From positions 1 to 64,000 of IMG/VR virus record IMGVR_UViG_3300048918_000089: 64,000 nucleotides of DNA; one strand, written 5' to 3'. This DNA is from a virus. Below, piece after piece: positions 15,529 to 23,707 of the stretch; the first letter of the stretch is position 1; each line of letters begins with the position of its first letter. The position numbers and the translations under genes are program-made. Under the pieces are notes generated by a model. That model had not been told where the DNA came from. It made no database searches and saw nothing but the letters and a program-made list of their open reading frames with translations.

Positions 15529-16764
15529 TTATCGCCCGAGGCGATCAATTGCCGCCACGTAACTCTGAATGACCGCTGACACTTCCTGCGTCTCAGGAGC
15601 CGTGATCTCCTCCGTCAAGATGCTCGATCCAGTCGAGTTTGCCTTCGGGAAGTACGTTTCCTTGATGACGGTCAGCTTGCTCTTGTAGAGGTCTGCGGAT
15701 TCAAATGTGACGTCCTCAACCAGCTGCGTGAGCCGCTCGACTTCGGTCTGTGCAAGCCCCTCAGTCATCGTTGCAAGCACCTGAGCCTTCTGAAGCTCGG
15801 TGATCTGTGCCTGAAGTTCAGCCGCCGCGTCAACAGACTCGGTGAGCTTCGCCTCCAGACCTGCGATTTCTTCGGTCATCTGACCGACAACATCAACCTT
15901 CTCGGCAGGCACTTCGATGTAGTTGGTCTCAAACAACGTCTTGAGGCCAAGCATGAAGTTCTCCGAAATCTCATGACGCACGCCTGCTTCAACAGCAACG
16001 ACGTTGTCCTTGAGCCACTCTTCGGTCACAAGCGTCAGGTACGTGTCAAGCTTGGCGACGAGATCCTCCTTGATGACAGCAACGGCCGTGGCCGCTTCCT
16101 GTGCAACTTCCGTCTCCAGCTCCTCGCGAAGTGCAGAGACGCGAGCCGTGACAACCGCCTCGAACAGGCTCTTGGCCTTGACCTTGAACTCCTCGGTCAG
16201 CGAAGCGTCAGACTCAAAGAAGTTGGCAACGTCGAGGCCTTCACCGAACAGCTTCTTCTTGCCGTCCTTCTTGTCGTCATCCTTCTTGTCCTTCTTGTCG
16301 CCCTTCTTGTCGTCATCCTTGTCATCGTCGTCATCCTTGTCGAGTTCGACAGTGACCTTCTCTTCCTTGACGACGTTGCCCTTATTGGACGTCTGACTGA
16401 TGACTGTGGTCGGATCAGCAACGGTCACGAAGTCCTTCGCAGGACCCGCGCCCTTCGCAGTCGGAACAGGCTGCTTGCTCTGCTTTGCTGCGGCCTTCTT
16501 GCCTGCCTCATCCGTACCGAGGTCTTCGTGCTCTGCATCCTTCGATGAACCCTGCTTCATCGGCTTGTCTTCCTTGACGGCGACACCTGCTGCAGGTGCA
16601 TTAGCGGGCTTCGGCTCCGACGGAGCACCCTTCACGCCCATCGACGCGGTTGCGGTACGCTGTGAGGAACCCTGAGCCATCGGCTCAGTCTCCTTCACCT
16701 TACCGGCACCCGGATATCCTTCATTCAGGATTTCGAGGATCTTGCTTTCAACTGACTTGGACAT
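15529..16764 (-). CDS. 22: Prohead core scaffold gp22
   Basis: This is the main internal scaffold of the prohead; it is degraded by gp21 during maturation. The 411-aa protein is Lys/Glu/Asp-rich. It has a striking Asp/Lys tract (about 16263-16341) and a long coiled-coil half (EEIAGLEAKLTESVDAAAEL). The C-terminal quarter (ESADLYKSKLTVIKETYFP, then ILTEEI) is typical of gp22. Several LTE-type protease sites are visible. The low-complexity first third is longer than in T4 (269 aa in total). A perfect late promoter precedes it. Confidence 0.93.
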   Translation of the reverse strand: MSKSVESKILEILNEGYPGAGKVKETEPMAQGSSQRTATASMGVKGAPSEPKPANAPAAGVAVKEDKPMKQGSSKDAEHEDLGTDEAGKKAAAKQSKQPVPTAKGAGPAKDFVTVADPTTVISQTSNKGNVVKEEKVTVELDKDDDDDKDDDKKGDKKDKKDDDKKDGKKKLFGEGLDVANFFESDASLTEEFKVKAKSLFEAVVTARVSALREELETEVAQEAATAVAVIKEDLVAKLDTYLTLVTEEWLKDNVVAVEAGVRHEISENFMLGLKTLFETNYIEVPAEKVDVVGQMTEEIAGLEAKLTESVDAAAELQAQITELQKAQVLATMTEGLAQTEVERLTQLVEDVTFESADLYKSKLTVIKETYFPKANSTGSSILTEEITAPETQEVSAVIQSYVAAIDRLGR

Positions 16765-16801
16765 TGAGTATCTCCCTGAGAATGTGCAAAGATTCGTGAT
16801 T

Positions 16802-16809
16802 TATTTATA
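16802..16809 (-). promoter_or_regulatory. T4-type late promoter (TATAAATA) for gene 22
   Basis: A perfect TATAAATA on the minus strand sits 38 bases upstream of the gp22 ATG, in the 56-base gap after gene 21. Confidence 0.78.
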
Positions 16810-16820
16810 ACCGATCCGAT

Positions 16821-17453
16821 TTACAACGAATTGATGAACGATTCAAACAATTCGACACGCACCTTAGCCAGATCGCGTGACGGTGTTTCCGAAATCAAGT
16901 CGTATGCCTCATCGACCTGACGCTCAGACCACACGCCATTTTCAAGGATCCATTCCTTGCCTTCCATGATACCATGCACGAACGCATCAGGCGCCGACGG
17001 ATCGGCCACAATGTCAGCGGGCGTTGCAAGCTTGAAGTCCTTCTGTACCTGTCCCGACTTGACCGTTCCAAGCCCACGTGACGACACGCCCAGCTTGGCG
17101 CCCTCGTCCAAAAGTGACTTGGCGATCTTGCCCATCGGGGTGTCGAGAAGCTTGGCCTTACCCACCCAATTGTCGCCGTTCTCGGTGAGAGAAACAATCA
17201 TGTGGGAGACACGATCCAAATTGATCGTCGGGCCAGCAGGGTGTCCGAGTTCACCGAACGCATTACGCGGGGTAATGCGTTCGGTGATGTAACGGTTCAC
17301 TTCTTCCTGGATGTTCTCCTTGGGATAGTAGCGTCCGTTCCGATTCTTGAGATTGGCCTGAATGAAGTTTCCTTCAATGAAGTAATTCTTCTTGCCGCCA
17401 ACCTCTTCGAGGACGAACTCAACCTCTTCGGTCAGTTCCTTAATGAGTTTCAT
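16821..17453 (-). CDS. 21: Prohead core protease gp21
   Basis: This is the U9/S77-type serine protease that matures the prohead. His71 in GELGHP and the serines in GVSSRG (124-125) match the catalytic His and Ser of the family. The front half has the typical EGNFIQANLKNRNGRYYP. The length of 210 aa equals T4 gp21. The start overlaps the previous stop by one base (TAATG). Its own C-terminus and the scaffold carry likely self-processing sites. Confidence 0.96.
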   Translation of the reverse strand: MKLIKELTEEVEFVLEEVGGKKNYFIEGNFIQANLKNRNGRYYPKENIQEEVNRYITERITPRNAFGELGHPAGPTINLDRVSHMIVSLTENGDNWVGKAKLLDTPMGKIAKSLLDEGAKLGVSSRGLGTVKSGQVQKDFKLATPADIVADPSAPDAFVHGIMEGKEWILENGVWSERQVDEAYDLISETPSRDLAKVRVELFESFINSL

Positions 17454-17830
17454 TATCCTAGCTCGCTCTGGTTCATGTGTGCTTCATCGCCCCATCCTGA
17501 ATCCTTCGACAGTTCAACGATGACAGCGGCGTTGCCCGTAATCGTGATAACGATTGAGGACCCCTTGCCTTCATTGTCCGTGTAGTTCGTGAAGTCGAAG
17601 CAACCCCATGAGCCTGCAGGGAAGTCATACAGCAGAACGGCGTTGCGGGTGATCGACGCCGTTGCGCCGACGGGCACAGTCCACTTGATACCCTTGATTG
17701 TCGCAGTAGGCGCTACCACTGCGGTCTGACGCGGCGACACAATCGACGCCATCGTGATCGTGTGTGTCGCTGCACCTGTGCAGCGAATGACCGCATTCTG
17801 CGCCGTAATTTTGAGTGCTGTCTTTGCCAT
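17453..17830 (-). CDS. Probable virion protein of unknown function (125 aa), beta-rich
   Basis: This small Thr/Ala/Val-rich protein shows alternating strands (ATIKGIKWTVPVGATASITR; GSSIVITITGNAAVIVELSKDSGW). It has no charged coiled coil and no enzyme motif. It lies inside the head-gene block between the core protein and protease 21. That position and the composition fit a small capsid or scaffold-associated protein, as in other aquatic T4-like phages. I do not recognise a named family. Confidence 0.6.
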   Translation of the reverse strand: MAKTALKITAQNAVIRCTGAATHTITMASIVSPRQTAVVAPTATIKGIKWTVPVGATASITRNAVLLYDFPAGSWGCFDFTNYTDNEGKGSSIVITITGNAAVIVELSKDSGWGDEAHMNQSELG

Positions 17831-17833
17831 CGG

Positions 17834-19156
17834 TTAGTCCTCTACCGGATTGGGAATGTCCTGACCCATCGCCTTGCGAAAGCGTTCACCAACTCGCTTC
17901 AGCCGTTCTGCGCGTAGGTTCATTTCGTACTGTGTGTGATGCTCTTCCGTCACGTTCTTGGCGGCCGAACGCTGCACGCGCAACTCCTGTGCCTTCTGCA
18001 CATGGGCCTTCATCTCGGCGTACGTCTTGCCCGTGATGGGCCCGTTCTTATCATGGAATCGCGTCTCACCCTTGGGGCCTTTTGATGCACGCAGGGTGAG
18101 GTGATCAATGTCCTTGGTGCCCTCTTCCAACACCTCTTCCGACAGCTTCGTCGTTGACTTGTTGATGCCCTTCAGGCGCTTGAGTGCCTTCTCATCCTTA
18201 TTGTGGATGAGAGAACTTGCCATTGACATAGCCGCCTTCTTCGTGTATGACGCAAGCGTCTTTTTCGATAGCTCGGTCAGATACTCTTCCCGCATGTCCT
18301 TCTTGGCTGCTTCGCGGGCGGCCTTTGCTTCATCGCTCAGACCCATCTTCACCTTAGCGGGAGGACGTGAGAGTGTCGCGAGATGTGCGGCCTTCCGCTG
18401 TGCCAAACGCTTCTTACCAGCTTCGATATCAGCCGATGCATCATATGCGGGACGAGGGCCACGTGCTGCAACAACGGCTTCTTCAAGAGAGGCGAGCCCA
18501 GCATCAATACCGTCATGTGCCTCACAGAGTTCTTCGGCAAGCTTATTGACGGCGGTCGCGATGCCCTTCAGCCGCTTGTTCTTGATGGACGTCTGATAGT
18601 TCGCAGCACGATCCATGTGCTTCGCGAACCCGGACGTCTTTGCATTCTTCGCACTCGCGCGAGCCGTGGTCGAAGCATGTGAGGCCGCATCAACGGCACC
18701 CGCGGCCTTCGTGACATACGACGCCAGTGTATCCTTCTTGAGTTCAGTGATAATCTCAAGTGCCTCAGTCAGGTCCGCTTCTTCCTTGACCGTCTTGGGC
18801 TTCGACTGTGCAGCACCCATCGCATACACGGCTGCGGCACGCTCATGGTTGCGCGCAACTGAGCGGTGTGTCTGTGCGTGCATGGCATGCAGTTCGGGAT
18901 ACCCAGCCTTAGCGTTTCCCTGCGATGCACCCACATGGGCGTTGGCCGCTTCATGGTGCGCGTCAGCCGCAGCAAGGTGTGCCGCATGCTGGTCAGCATA
19001 CGGGGCCGTTGATGGCGCCTGATCGGCCGTGCGCGAGGTGTTCACTGCCTTCTTGGAAAGCGATTCAGCGGACTCGGTGGGAGTCGGTTCTGCTTTCTTC
19101 GCAGGTTCCTTCTTGGGCAGCGCGGCCTCAGTGAGTAGTTCGCTGAATCTCTTCAC
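17834..19156 (-). CDS. Probable internal head/prohead core protein with capsid-targeting-like N-terminus
   Basis: The best start is GTG at 19156, with GGAG seven bases upstream and two bases after the gp67-like stop. The product is 440 aa, Lys/Ala/Glu-rich and largely helical. It starts MKRFSELLTEAA, like the capsid-targeting peptide of T4 internal proteins, with a gp21-type site after LTE. Inside it has two copies of an EL.KKTLASY..KAA motif (near residues 155 and 312), each followed by a KRLKGI segment; this motif recurs in many phage head-region proteins. It takes the place of gene 68 between 67 and 21. Packaging in the head is inference. Confidence 0.65.
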   Translation of the reverse strand: MKRFSELLTEAALPKKEPAKKAEPTPTESAESLSKKAVNTSRTADQAPSTAPYADQHAAHLAAADAHHEAANAHVGASQGNAKAGYPELHAMHAQTHRSVARNHERAAAVYAMGAAQSKPKTVKEEADLTEALEIITELKKDTLASYVTKAAGAVDAASHASTTARASAKNAKTSGFAKHMDRAANYQTSIKNKRLKGIATAVNKLAEELCEAHDGIDAGLASLEEAVVAARGPRPAYDASADIEAGKKRLAQRKAAHLATLSRPPAKVKMGLSDEAKAAREAAKKDMREEYLTELSKKTLASYTKKAAMSMASSLIHNKDEKALKRLKGINKSTTKLSEEVLEEGTKDIDHLTLRASKGPKGETRFHDKNGPITGKTYAEMKAHVQKAQELRVQRSAAKNVTEEHHTQYEMNLRAERLKRVGERFRKAMGQDIPNPVED

Positions 19157-19157
19157 C

Positions 19158-19334
19158 TTAATTCTCCGTTGTTTCTGTTGCGGGTGCAGAGAAGATCGAC
19201 GCGGCCACATCGGCCTTCATACCGTCAATCACAGCCGACGCACGGTCGTCCATGATTTCGGAGAAGAGCGGGGTCGCTGCATCAGTGTTCCCTGCAAGGA
19301 TGTTGTCTACGAGTGCTGTCAGTCTTTCGTCCAT
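19158..19334 (-). CDS. 67: gp67-like prohead core protein (58 aa)
   Basis: This short gene sits exactly where gene 67 lies in T4-like phages, between the portal and the protease. The product begins MDERLTALVDNILAGNTD and continues with PLFSEIMDDRASAVIDGMK and ADVAASIF. That is the pattern of gp67: a short helical start, then F..IM..R...ID..K..VA.S.F. The acidic tail of T4 gp67 is missing, as in shorter cyanophage forms. The start is 5 bases after the gene 20 stop. gp67 shapes the prohead core in T4. Confidence 0.75.
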   Translation of the reverse strand: MDERLTALVDNILAGNTDAATPLFSEIMDDRASAVIDGMKADVAASIFSAPATETTEN

Positions 19335-19339
19335 AGTAT

Positions 19340-20965
19340 TTAGCCTTCTACAGGTTGAGCGGGCTGGGGTCCCTTAGCCTTGGGTCCAGGAGCCTGCGGT
19401 GGTAGTTGTGGTGCATTCGGACCCGCGATGCCGCCTGGGAGTCCAGGGCCCATGCCCTGCAAGCCCAACATTGGGGGTGGCGGTTCCGAATCAATCTCCG
19501 ATTGCATCTCTGCAATTTCTTCCTTTGTCAATTGCATGATGTTCTTCCAGATGTACGCCTTGGAGACGAACTGACCCTGGAACTGTGCCGCAATCGTGAG
19601 CAGTTCAAAGCGAGCGCGGAGAATCTCCTGCTGCTTCGATTCCGTGTAGTACGCATCCTCAGCATACTTGAACAGAATGAGCGGCTCGTTTTCAAGCCAA
19701 TCCTGGTCAGTGAAAATACCCTTGAGGATGAGTTGCGTGCGGAGCAGGTCCAAGAACAGGACCGAGAACCGTGTACGCAGCTTTCCTACGAACTTGGTGA
19801 ACTTGAGTTCATCGCGGGTGATCTCCGCAGCACGACCGAAGTTCATGCCGCCTGCTTCCTTGAGGCGTGAGGACGGCACATTCAGCGACGTGTACAACAG
19901 GTCGCGGAAGTATTCAATGTCGCCCATCTCGCCGAGGTTCTGTGCACCCGGGAGCGTCTCAATCTGAGTACCCTTGCCGCCTTCACGACGCGGGAGCCAG
20001 AAGTCTTCCAACATGGACATGAACTTCTTGTCGTCACGCACTTCACCGGTCGTGGCGTCATACGTCATCTTGTTCCGGTACTTCATCATCGTGTCTTTCA
20101 GGAACTGATCTGCCTTGGCCTTCGGCAGATTGCCCACGTCGATGTAGAAGATCCTGCGCTCAGGCGCGCGAGCAAGACGATAGATGAGCGCCGCATTCTC
20201 GGCCATCCGCAACTGATTGGCAGGCTTGATCGCCTTGTTCAGATACGAGAGGACCATGTTGCGCTCCTGATCCACAAGACCAGACGGCGCGTATGCGATG
20301 GCGTCGGGCATGATGTGAACGGGTGCGTTCGTTGCCGTCGGCTGAATCGCAGGCGTCCGCGTTGCGTAGGTGCCACGTTCATCATAGACGTAGAACTCAC
20401 GCGTCCCCTTGATGATTTCGGTACCCGTAATCGGATCGCGATCCTTGATGATTTCGCGTACCTTCCGAATCTTGCGACCGTCGATGTAGCGAATGTCCTT
20501 GATGCCGTCCTTCAGTGCCTTCGTGTCGATCACCTTATGGAAGTGCAGGCGACCGTCGATGTACCAACGACGGAAGTAATCATGACCCCGAATACGGAAG
20601 CGCATGATCTTGAGGATGTTCTTGAACTCCTCATCAACCTTCTTCTTGATGGACTCAGAGAGTTCGGTCTGCTCAAGGTCAATCTTGACAGGCTCCTCGT
20701 TCTCCAGTGCAGCAATGGCCTCGTTGACGATATCCTCAATCGCCGAGTCCACATCAGGCATCATTGCAATGTCGCGATACCGCTTGATCTGCTCCTGATC
20801 GGAGCGCGCAGCACCATCGAGGTCTAGGTACGTGCCGTAGTATCCTGCATAGCCCGTACCCGGAACGGCAATGTCAATTGTACCATCGTCGGTAGGCGGT
20901 ACAATCGAGGGTTCCGATTGTACCGGCTTCCGAGAGACTTTCAGATTGTAGCCGAAAATGTCCAT
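19340..20965 (-). CDS. 20: Portal vertex protein gp20
   Basis: This is the dodecameric portal at the head-tail vertex; it also starts head assembly. The 541-aa protein has the typical blocks: RSDQEQIKRYRDIAMMPDVD, SAIEDIVNEAIA, FRRWYIDGRLHFHKVID, EDFWLPRREGGKGTQIETLPG and SRLKEAGGMNFGRAAEITRDE. The C-terminus is Pro/Gly-rich (PPPMLGLQGMGPGLPG), longer than in many relatives. The gene is followed closely by the gp67-like and core genes, as in T4. Confidence 0.98.
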   Translation of the reverse strand: MDIFGYNLKVSRKPVQSEPSIVPPTDDGTIDIAVPGTGYAGYYGTYLDLDGAARSDQEQIKRYRDIAMMPDVDSAIEDIVNEAIAALENEEPVKIDLEQTELSESIKKKVDEEFKNILKIMRFRIRGHDYFRRWYIDGRLHFHKVIDTKALKDGIKDIRYIDGRKIRKVREIIKDRDPITGTEIIKGTREFYVYDERGTYATRTPAIQPTATNAPVHIMPDAIAYAPSGLVDQERNMVLSYLNKAIKPANQLRMAENAALIYRLARAPERRIFYIDVGNLPKAKADQFLKDTMMKYRNKMTYDATTGEVRDDKKFMSMLEDFWLPRREGGKGTQIETLPGAQNLGEMGDIEYFRDLLYTSLNVPSSRLKEAGGMNFGRAAEITRDELKFTKFVGKLRTRFSVLFLDLLRTQLILKGIFTDQDWLENEPLILFKYAEDAYYTESKQQEILRARFELLTIAAQFQGQFVSKAYIWKNIMQLTKEEIAEMQSEIDSEPPPPMLGLQGMGPGLPGGIAGPNAPQLPPQAPGPKAKGPQPAQPVEG

Positions 20966-20968
20966 GAT

Positions 20969-21178
20969 CTATTCCTTCTTCTCAGGTGGCTTGGGCGGCC
21001 AGGGTTGCGGGTGCTTCGTGCTCTTGCACGGTGTCGTGATGTTACCATCACGATCCGCAATGCGCCAGAGACACTTTGAATGACTGCAATAGTGCTCTGG
21101 GTGTTCCGCCTTTTTCTTTGCAACAGACGCAGCGACCGAGCCGTAGGATTCAGTCAGAAACTCACTGAAGGACAGCAT
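20969..21178 (-). CDS. Small Cys/His protein with capsid-targeting-like start (69 aa)
   Basis: The protein starts MLSFSEFLTES, like T4 internal-protein targeting peptides, with a gp21-type LTE site at residues 9-11. After that comes a basic part with HYCSHSKCLWRI, which could bind one metal ion, and a Pro/Lys-rich tail. It has a good ribosome-binding site (AGGAT). It lies between 19 and 20, a place with no gene in T4. The remaining ~58 residues after cleavage could be a packaged, DNA- or host-acting peptide. Function unknown. Confidence 0.6.
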   Translation of the reverse strand: MLSFSEFLTESYGSVAASVAKKKAEHPEHYCSHSKCLWRIADRDGNITTPCKSTKHPQPWPPKPPEKKE

Positions 21179-21203
21179 GTGTTATCCTTACGCTAGGGTG
21201 AGA

Positions 21204-21719
21204 CTACTGCGGCTTCGCTTCGAACCACTGGTACTGTAGCGTCACCTGGAACTCAGAAATTACGTCATTCTGGGCATACGCCAACGCGATTTCAGACACG
21301 TTCACTGGGAACGCATCCTTGATCTGATAGGACCGAATGACTGCATCGTTGCGGTCAAGCTGGTCAACCTGAAGATCAGCCATGTACAGCGCAGGCGTAA
21401 TCTCGCCGCCGTTGTTCAGACGGTTGTTCATGAGGTCAGACCAACGCTCAAAGAGCGTGCGGAGACGCATCGACGTATCGTTGGCAATCGTAATCACCCA
21501 CGGATCGAATGTGCGCTCACCCGCAAACTTCACCTCACGACCGCGGTACTGAATGATCGTGGCGTTGACGTTCGATGCAGGAATCGACGCCGCTGTGACC
21601 AGGAGTGAATCCTGGCCAGCGGACGCGCCGACTGCTGTAGGGAACGTGAGTGTGACGAGGAACTGGTTCGGACGAGCACCACCAGCACCCAAGCGAGACT
21701 TAAATTCGTTGATATCCAC
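21204..21719 (-). CDS. 19: Tail tube protein gp19
   Basis: This 171-aa protein forms the inner tail tube. It starts MDINEFKSRLGAGGARPNQF and has the typical LLVTAASIPASNV strand and REVKFAGERTFDPWVITI. It also has RTLFERWSDLMN and ends in FQVTLQYQWFEA. Its position directly after the sheath gene fits. A second tube-like gene lies at 13481-14044 and a gp54-like one at 62638-63543. Confidence 0.96.
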   Translation of the reverse strand: MDINEFKSRLGAGGARPNQFLVTLTFPTAVGASAGQDSLLVTAASIPASNVNATIIQYRGREVKFAGERTFDPWVITIANDTSMRLRTLFERWSDLMNNRLNNGGEITPALYMADLQVDQLDRNDAVIRSYQIKDAFPVNVSEIALAYAQNDVISEFQVTLQYQWFEAKPQ

Positions 21720-21739
21720 TATGTTCTCCTAGGGTTTGA

Positions 21740-23623
21740 TTAGCCGCCGATGATTTCTTCAAAGCTGACCGACGAGCGGACTGCGATGAAGTTGAGCGTA
21801 ATGCCGTTGATCGAACGGTTCGGCTTCACGTAAATGTCCGCCACAAACTCAGCGCGGTCAACCACGCTTCCCGTGTTGTTCGTGCTATCGCACACAACCT
21901 CGAAATCAGTGACACCACGACGCCCCTTGATATCCCGAAGGAAAGGTTCGACCATGTTGCGGAACTGCGCGCGAGTGAAGGTGTCGTTGAACTCAAACAA
22001 CTGATACTTAGCTGCGACAGCAATCGCCTTCTCAAGGACGATGAACAGACGACGCACGTTGATGAAGCCAAACGCCGACGGCTTCGTGAGCATCGTCTTG
22101 TCGCCGTAGAGGACAGTGCCTTCACCCGGGAATGAAGCAACCGGATTGACGCCCGCCTTGTACAGTTCGTCGCGATAGGCCTTCTTCGGGTTCCATGCGA
22201 GCTTCACCACGTTCTTGACGACGCCGCGGTTAAAGCCTGCTGGTGACCACCACGCATCGTTGGTCAGTTCAGTACGAGCAGTCAGACCCGCCATGTCCGC
22301 GTTCAGCGGAACCCAGCGAAGTGTGTCGTTGTACTTGTCGTACTGCTGCTTCCAACCTGAGTCCATGAAGCCGTACGATGAATTGACCGAGAAAGCATCG
22401 AGGTCGGCGAGAACCGATTCCGACTCGTTGCCGATGTTGTTCAGCACAGACGACAGCAACGGTGAAACGAAACCGATGCAATCCTTGCGTGCTTCTGCAA
22501 TCTGGATGATGTACTGACCGACCGTCGCCGAAGCGGGACCCTGGAAGAGCAACGAAACGTCAATCGTCTCTGGGTCGCTGAGGAGGTCGAGGCCAAGCAT
22601 GATTGACGCATCCGAAGGAGCCAGATCATCAACACCGCCCGAGAGCGTGGTGACGAGTGGAGACGGTAGCGAATCATATGCGGCACCCGATGCGGACGCG
22701 AGTGTACCCCAGTCCGTACCTACTGACGGATGACCCATCCACCAGATGTAGCGCGAGCCACGAAGCACATTCTTGTAGTAGTTGGTCGAGCCCTGCTCGG
22801 TCTTGGCATCAGATGCCTTCGACACGAATGCAAACTTCTCAAGGATCGTACCAGCAGTACCCGTCCATGCACCCGTCTTGTCAAGGACAATGATGTGCAT
22901 TTCATCAAGCGAGCCACCCGCGCGCGCAACGGATGCGGACGTAGTTGGCTGTGAATCGAACTGTGCGGCGTACGCCCACTTCGACTTGATCGTAGAACCG
23001 ACAAGCGTGATCCGTGCGTTTGCAGCAAGCGTGAGCAAGTTGTCCGATGCAATGGACGCAACGACACCGACCACAGCGTTCGCTGAGTTCAGGATGACTG
23101 CACCGACGTGCGTCTCAGTCAAGAATGCTGTGCCTGTACCCGAGACAGTCTTGGAAGACGTGTTTGCTGCTACGGTACCCGTCAAGGTAATGAGCCACGA
23201 CACGCCGTCAGCGACCGACACCTGTAGCGAGTTGCCTAGGGTACCGGCCCACTTCGCAGCGACGTGTCCGACTGATGCTGCACCGGTCGAGAAGTTGTTG
23301 TCCCAGTCATCAAGGTTCTTGATGAGGATTGCAGTACCTGATGCAACTGCGTTCTTCGCAGCCGCGCCGACGACGCGCACCAGCTTGAGCTGATTCGCAT
23401 ATGACAGATAGTTGGCAGCCGACAACCATGACGCGGCAATAGCCGTCACAGGACGTCCAAACTCGCTAACTAGCTGAGCCTCGTCAGTAACGGTCTGCAC
23501 ATCCATGACGGGACCCCAGACGAACGGTCCGACGTAGCCACCCGTTGTTGCGGCGACTGCGGGAACGATGTTGGTTAGGTCCTGTTCATTGATCTGCACA
23601 CCTGGGGATACTTGGAAAGCCAT
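21740..23623 (-). CDS. 18: Tail sheath protein gp18
   Basis: This is the contractile sheath subunit, 627 aa (T4 gp18 is 659). The N-terminus FQVSPGVQINEQDLTNIVPA is the usual sheath start, followed by GYVGPFVWGPVMD. The C-terminal sheath domain has NPVASFPGEGTVLYGDKTM, INVRRLFIVLEKAI and FEFNDTFTRAQFRNMVEPF. A GATAAATAG box 64-72 bases upstream can serve as a late promoter. Confidence 0.98.
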   Translation of the reverse strand: MAFQVSPGVQINEQDLTNIVPAVAATTGGYVGPFVWGPVMDVQTVTDEAQLVSEFGRPVTAIAASWLSAANYLSYANQLKLVRVVGAAAKNAVASGTAILIKNLDDWDNNFSTGAASVGHVAAKWAGTLGNSLQVSVADGVSWLITLTGTVAANTSSKTVSGTGTAFLTETHVGAVILNSANAVVGVVASIASDNLLTLAANARITLVGSTIKSKWAYAAQFDSQPTTSASVARAGGSLDEMHIIVLDKTGAWTGTAGTILEKFAFVSKASDAKTEQGSTNYYKNVLRGSRYIWWMGHPSVGTDWGTLASASGAAYDSLPSPLVTTLSGGVDDLAPSDASIMLGLDLLSDPETIDVSLLFQGPASATVGQYIIQIAEARKDCIGFVSPLLSSVLNNIGNESESVLADLDAFSVNSSYGFMDSGWKQQYDKYNDTLRWVPLNADMAGLTARTELTNDAWWSPAGFNRGVVKNVVKLAWNPKKAYRDELYKAGVNPVASFPGEGTVLYGDKTMLTKPSAFGFINVRRLFIVLEKAIAVAAKYQLFEFNDTFTRAQFRNMVEPFLRDIKGRRGVTDFEVVCDSTNNTGSVVDRAEFVADIYVKPNRSINGITLNFIAVRSSVSFEEIIGG

Positions 23624-23686
23624 TGGTGATCTCCTATGTGTGATTCAATTCAACTGCACGGTCGTTAATTTGGACTGAGCGTGCAA

Positions 23687-23695
23687 CTATTTATC
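23687..23695 (-). promoter_or_regulatory. Late-promoter-like box (GATAAATAG) for gene 18
   Basis: The minus strand reads ACGATAAATAGT in the 84-base gap between genes 17 and 18, upstream of the gp18 ATG. It differs from TATAAATA by one base. Confidence 0.6.
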
Positions 23696-23707
23696 GTTTT
23701 CGGAGCT

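Noticed and set aside
15973-16548. Leu/Val-rich plus-strand frame of 191 codons, possible membrane protein
   Set aside because: It is the antisense of the acidic/lysine-rich tract of gp22 and has no start signal.
19334-19342. CTAAATAC before the gp67-like gene as a late promoter
   Set aside because: It is the gp20 stop codon plus the next bases, directly next to the ATG; a transcript would start after the start codon.
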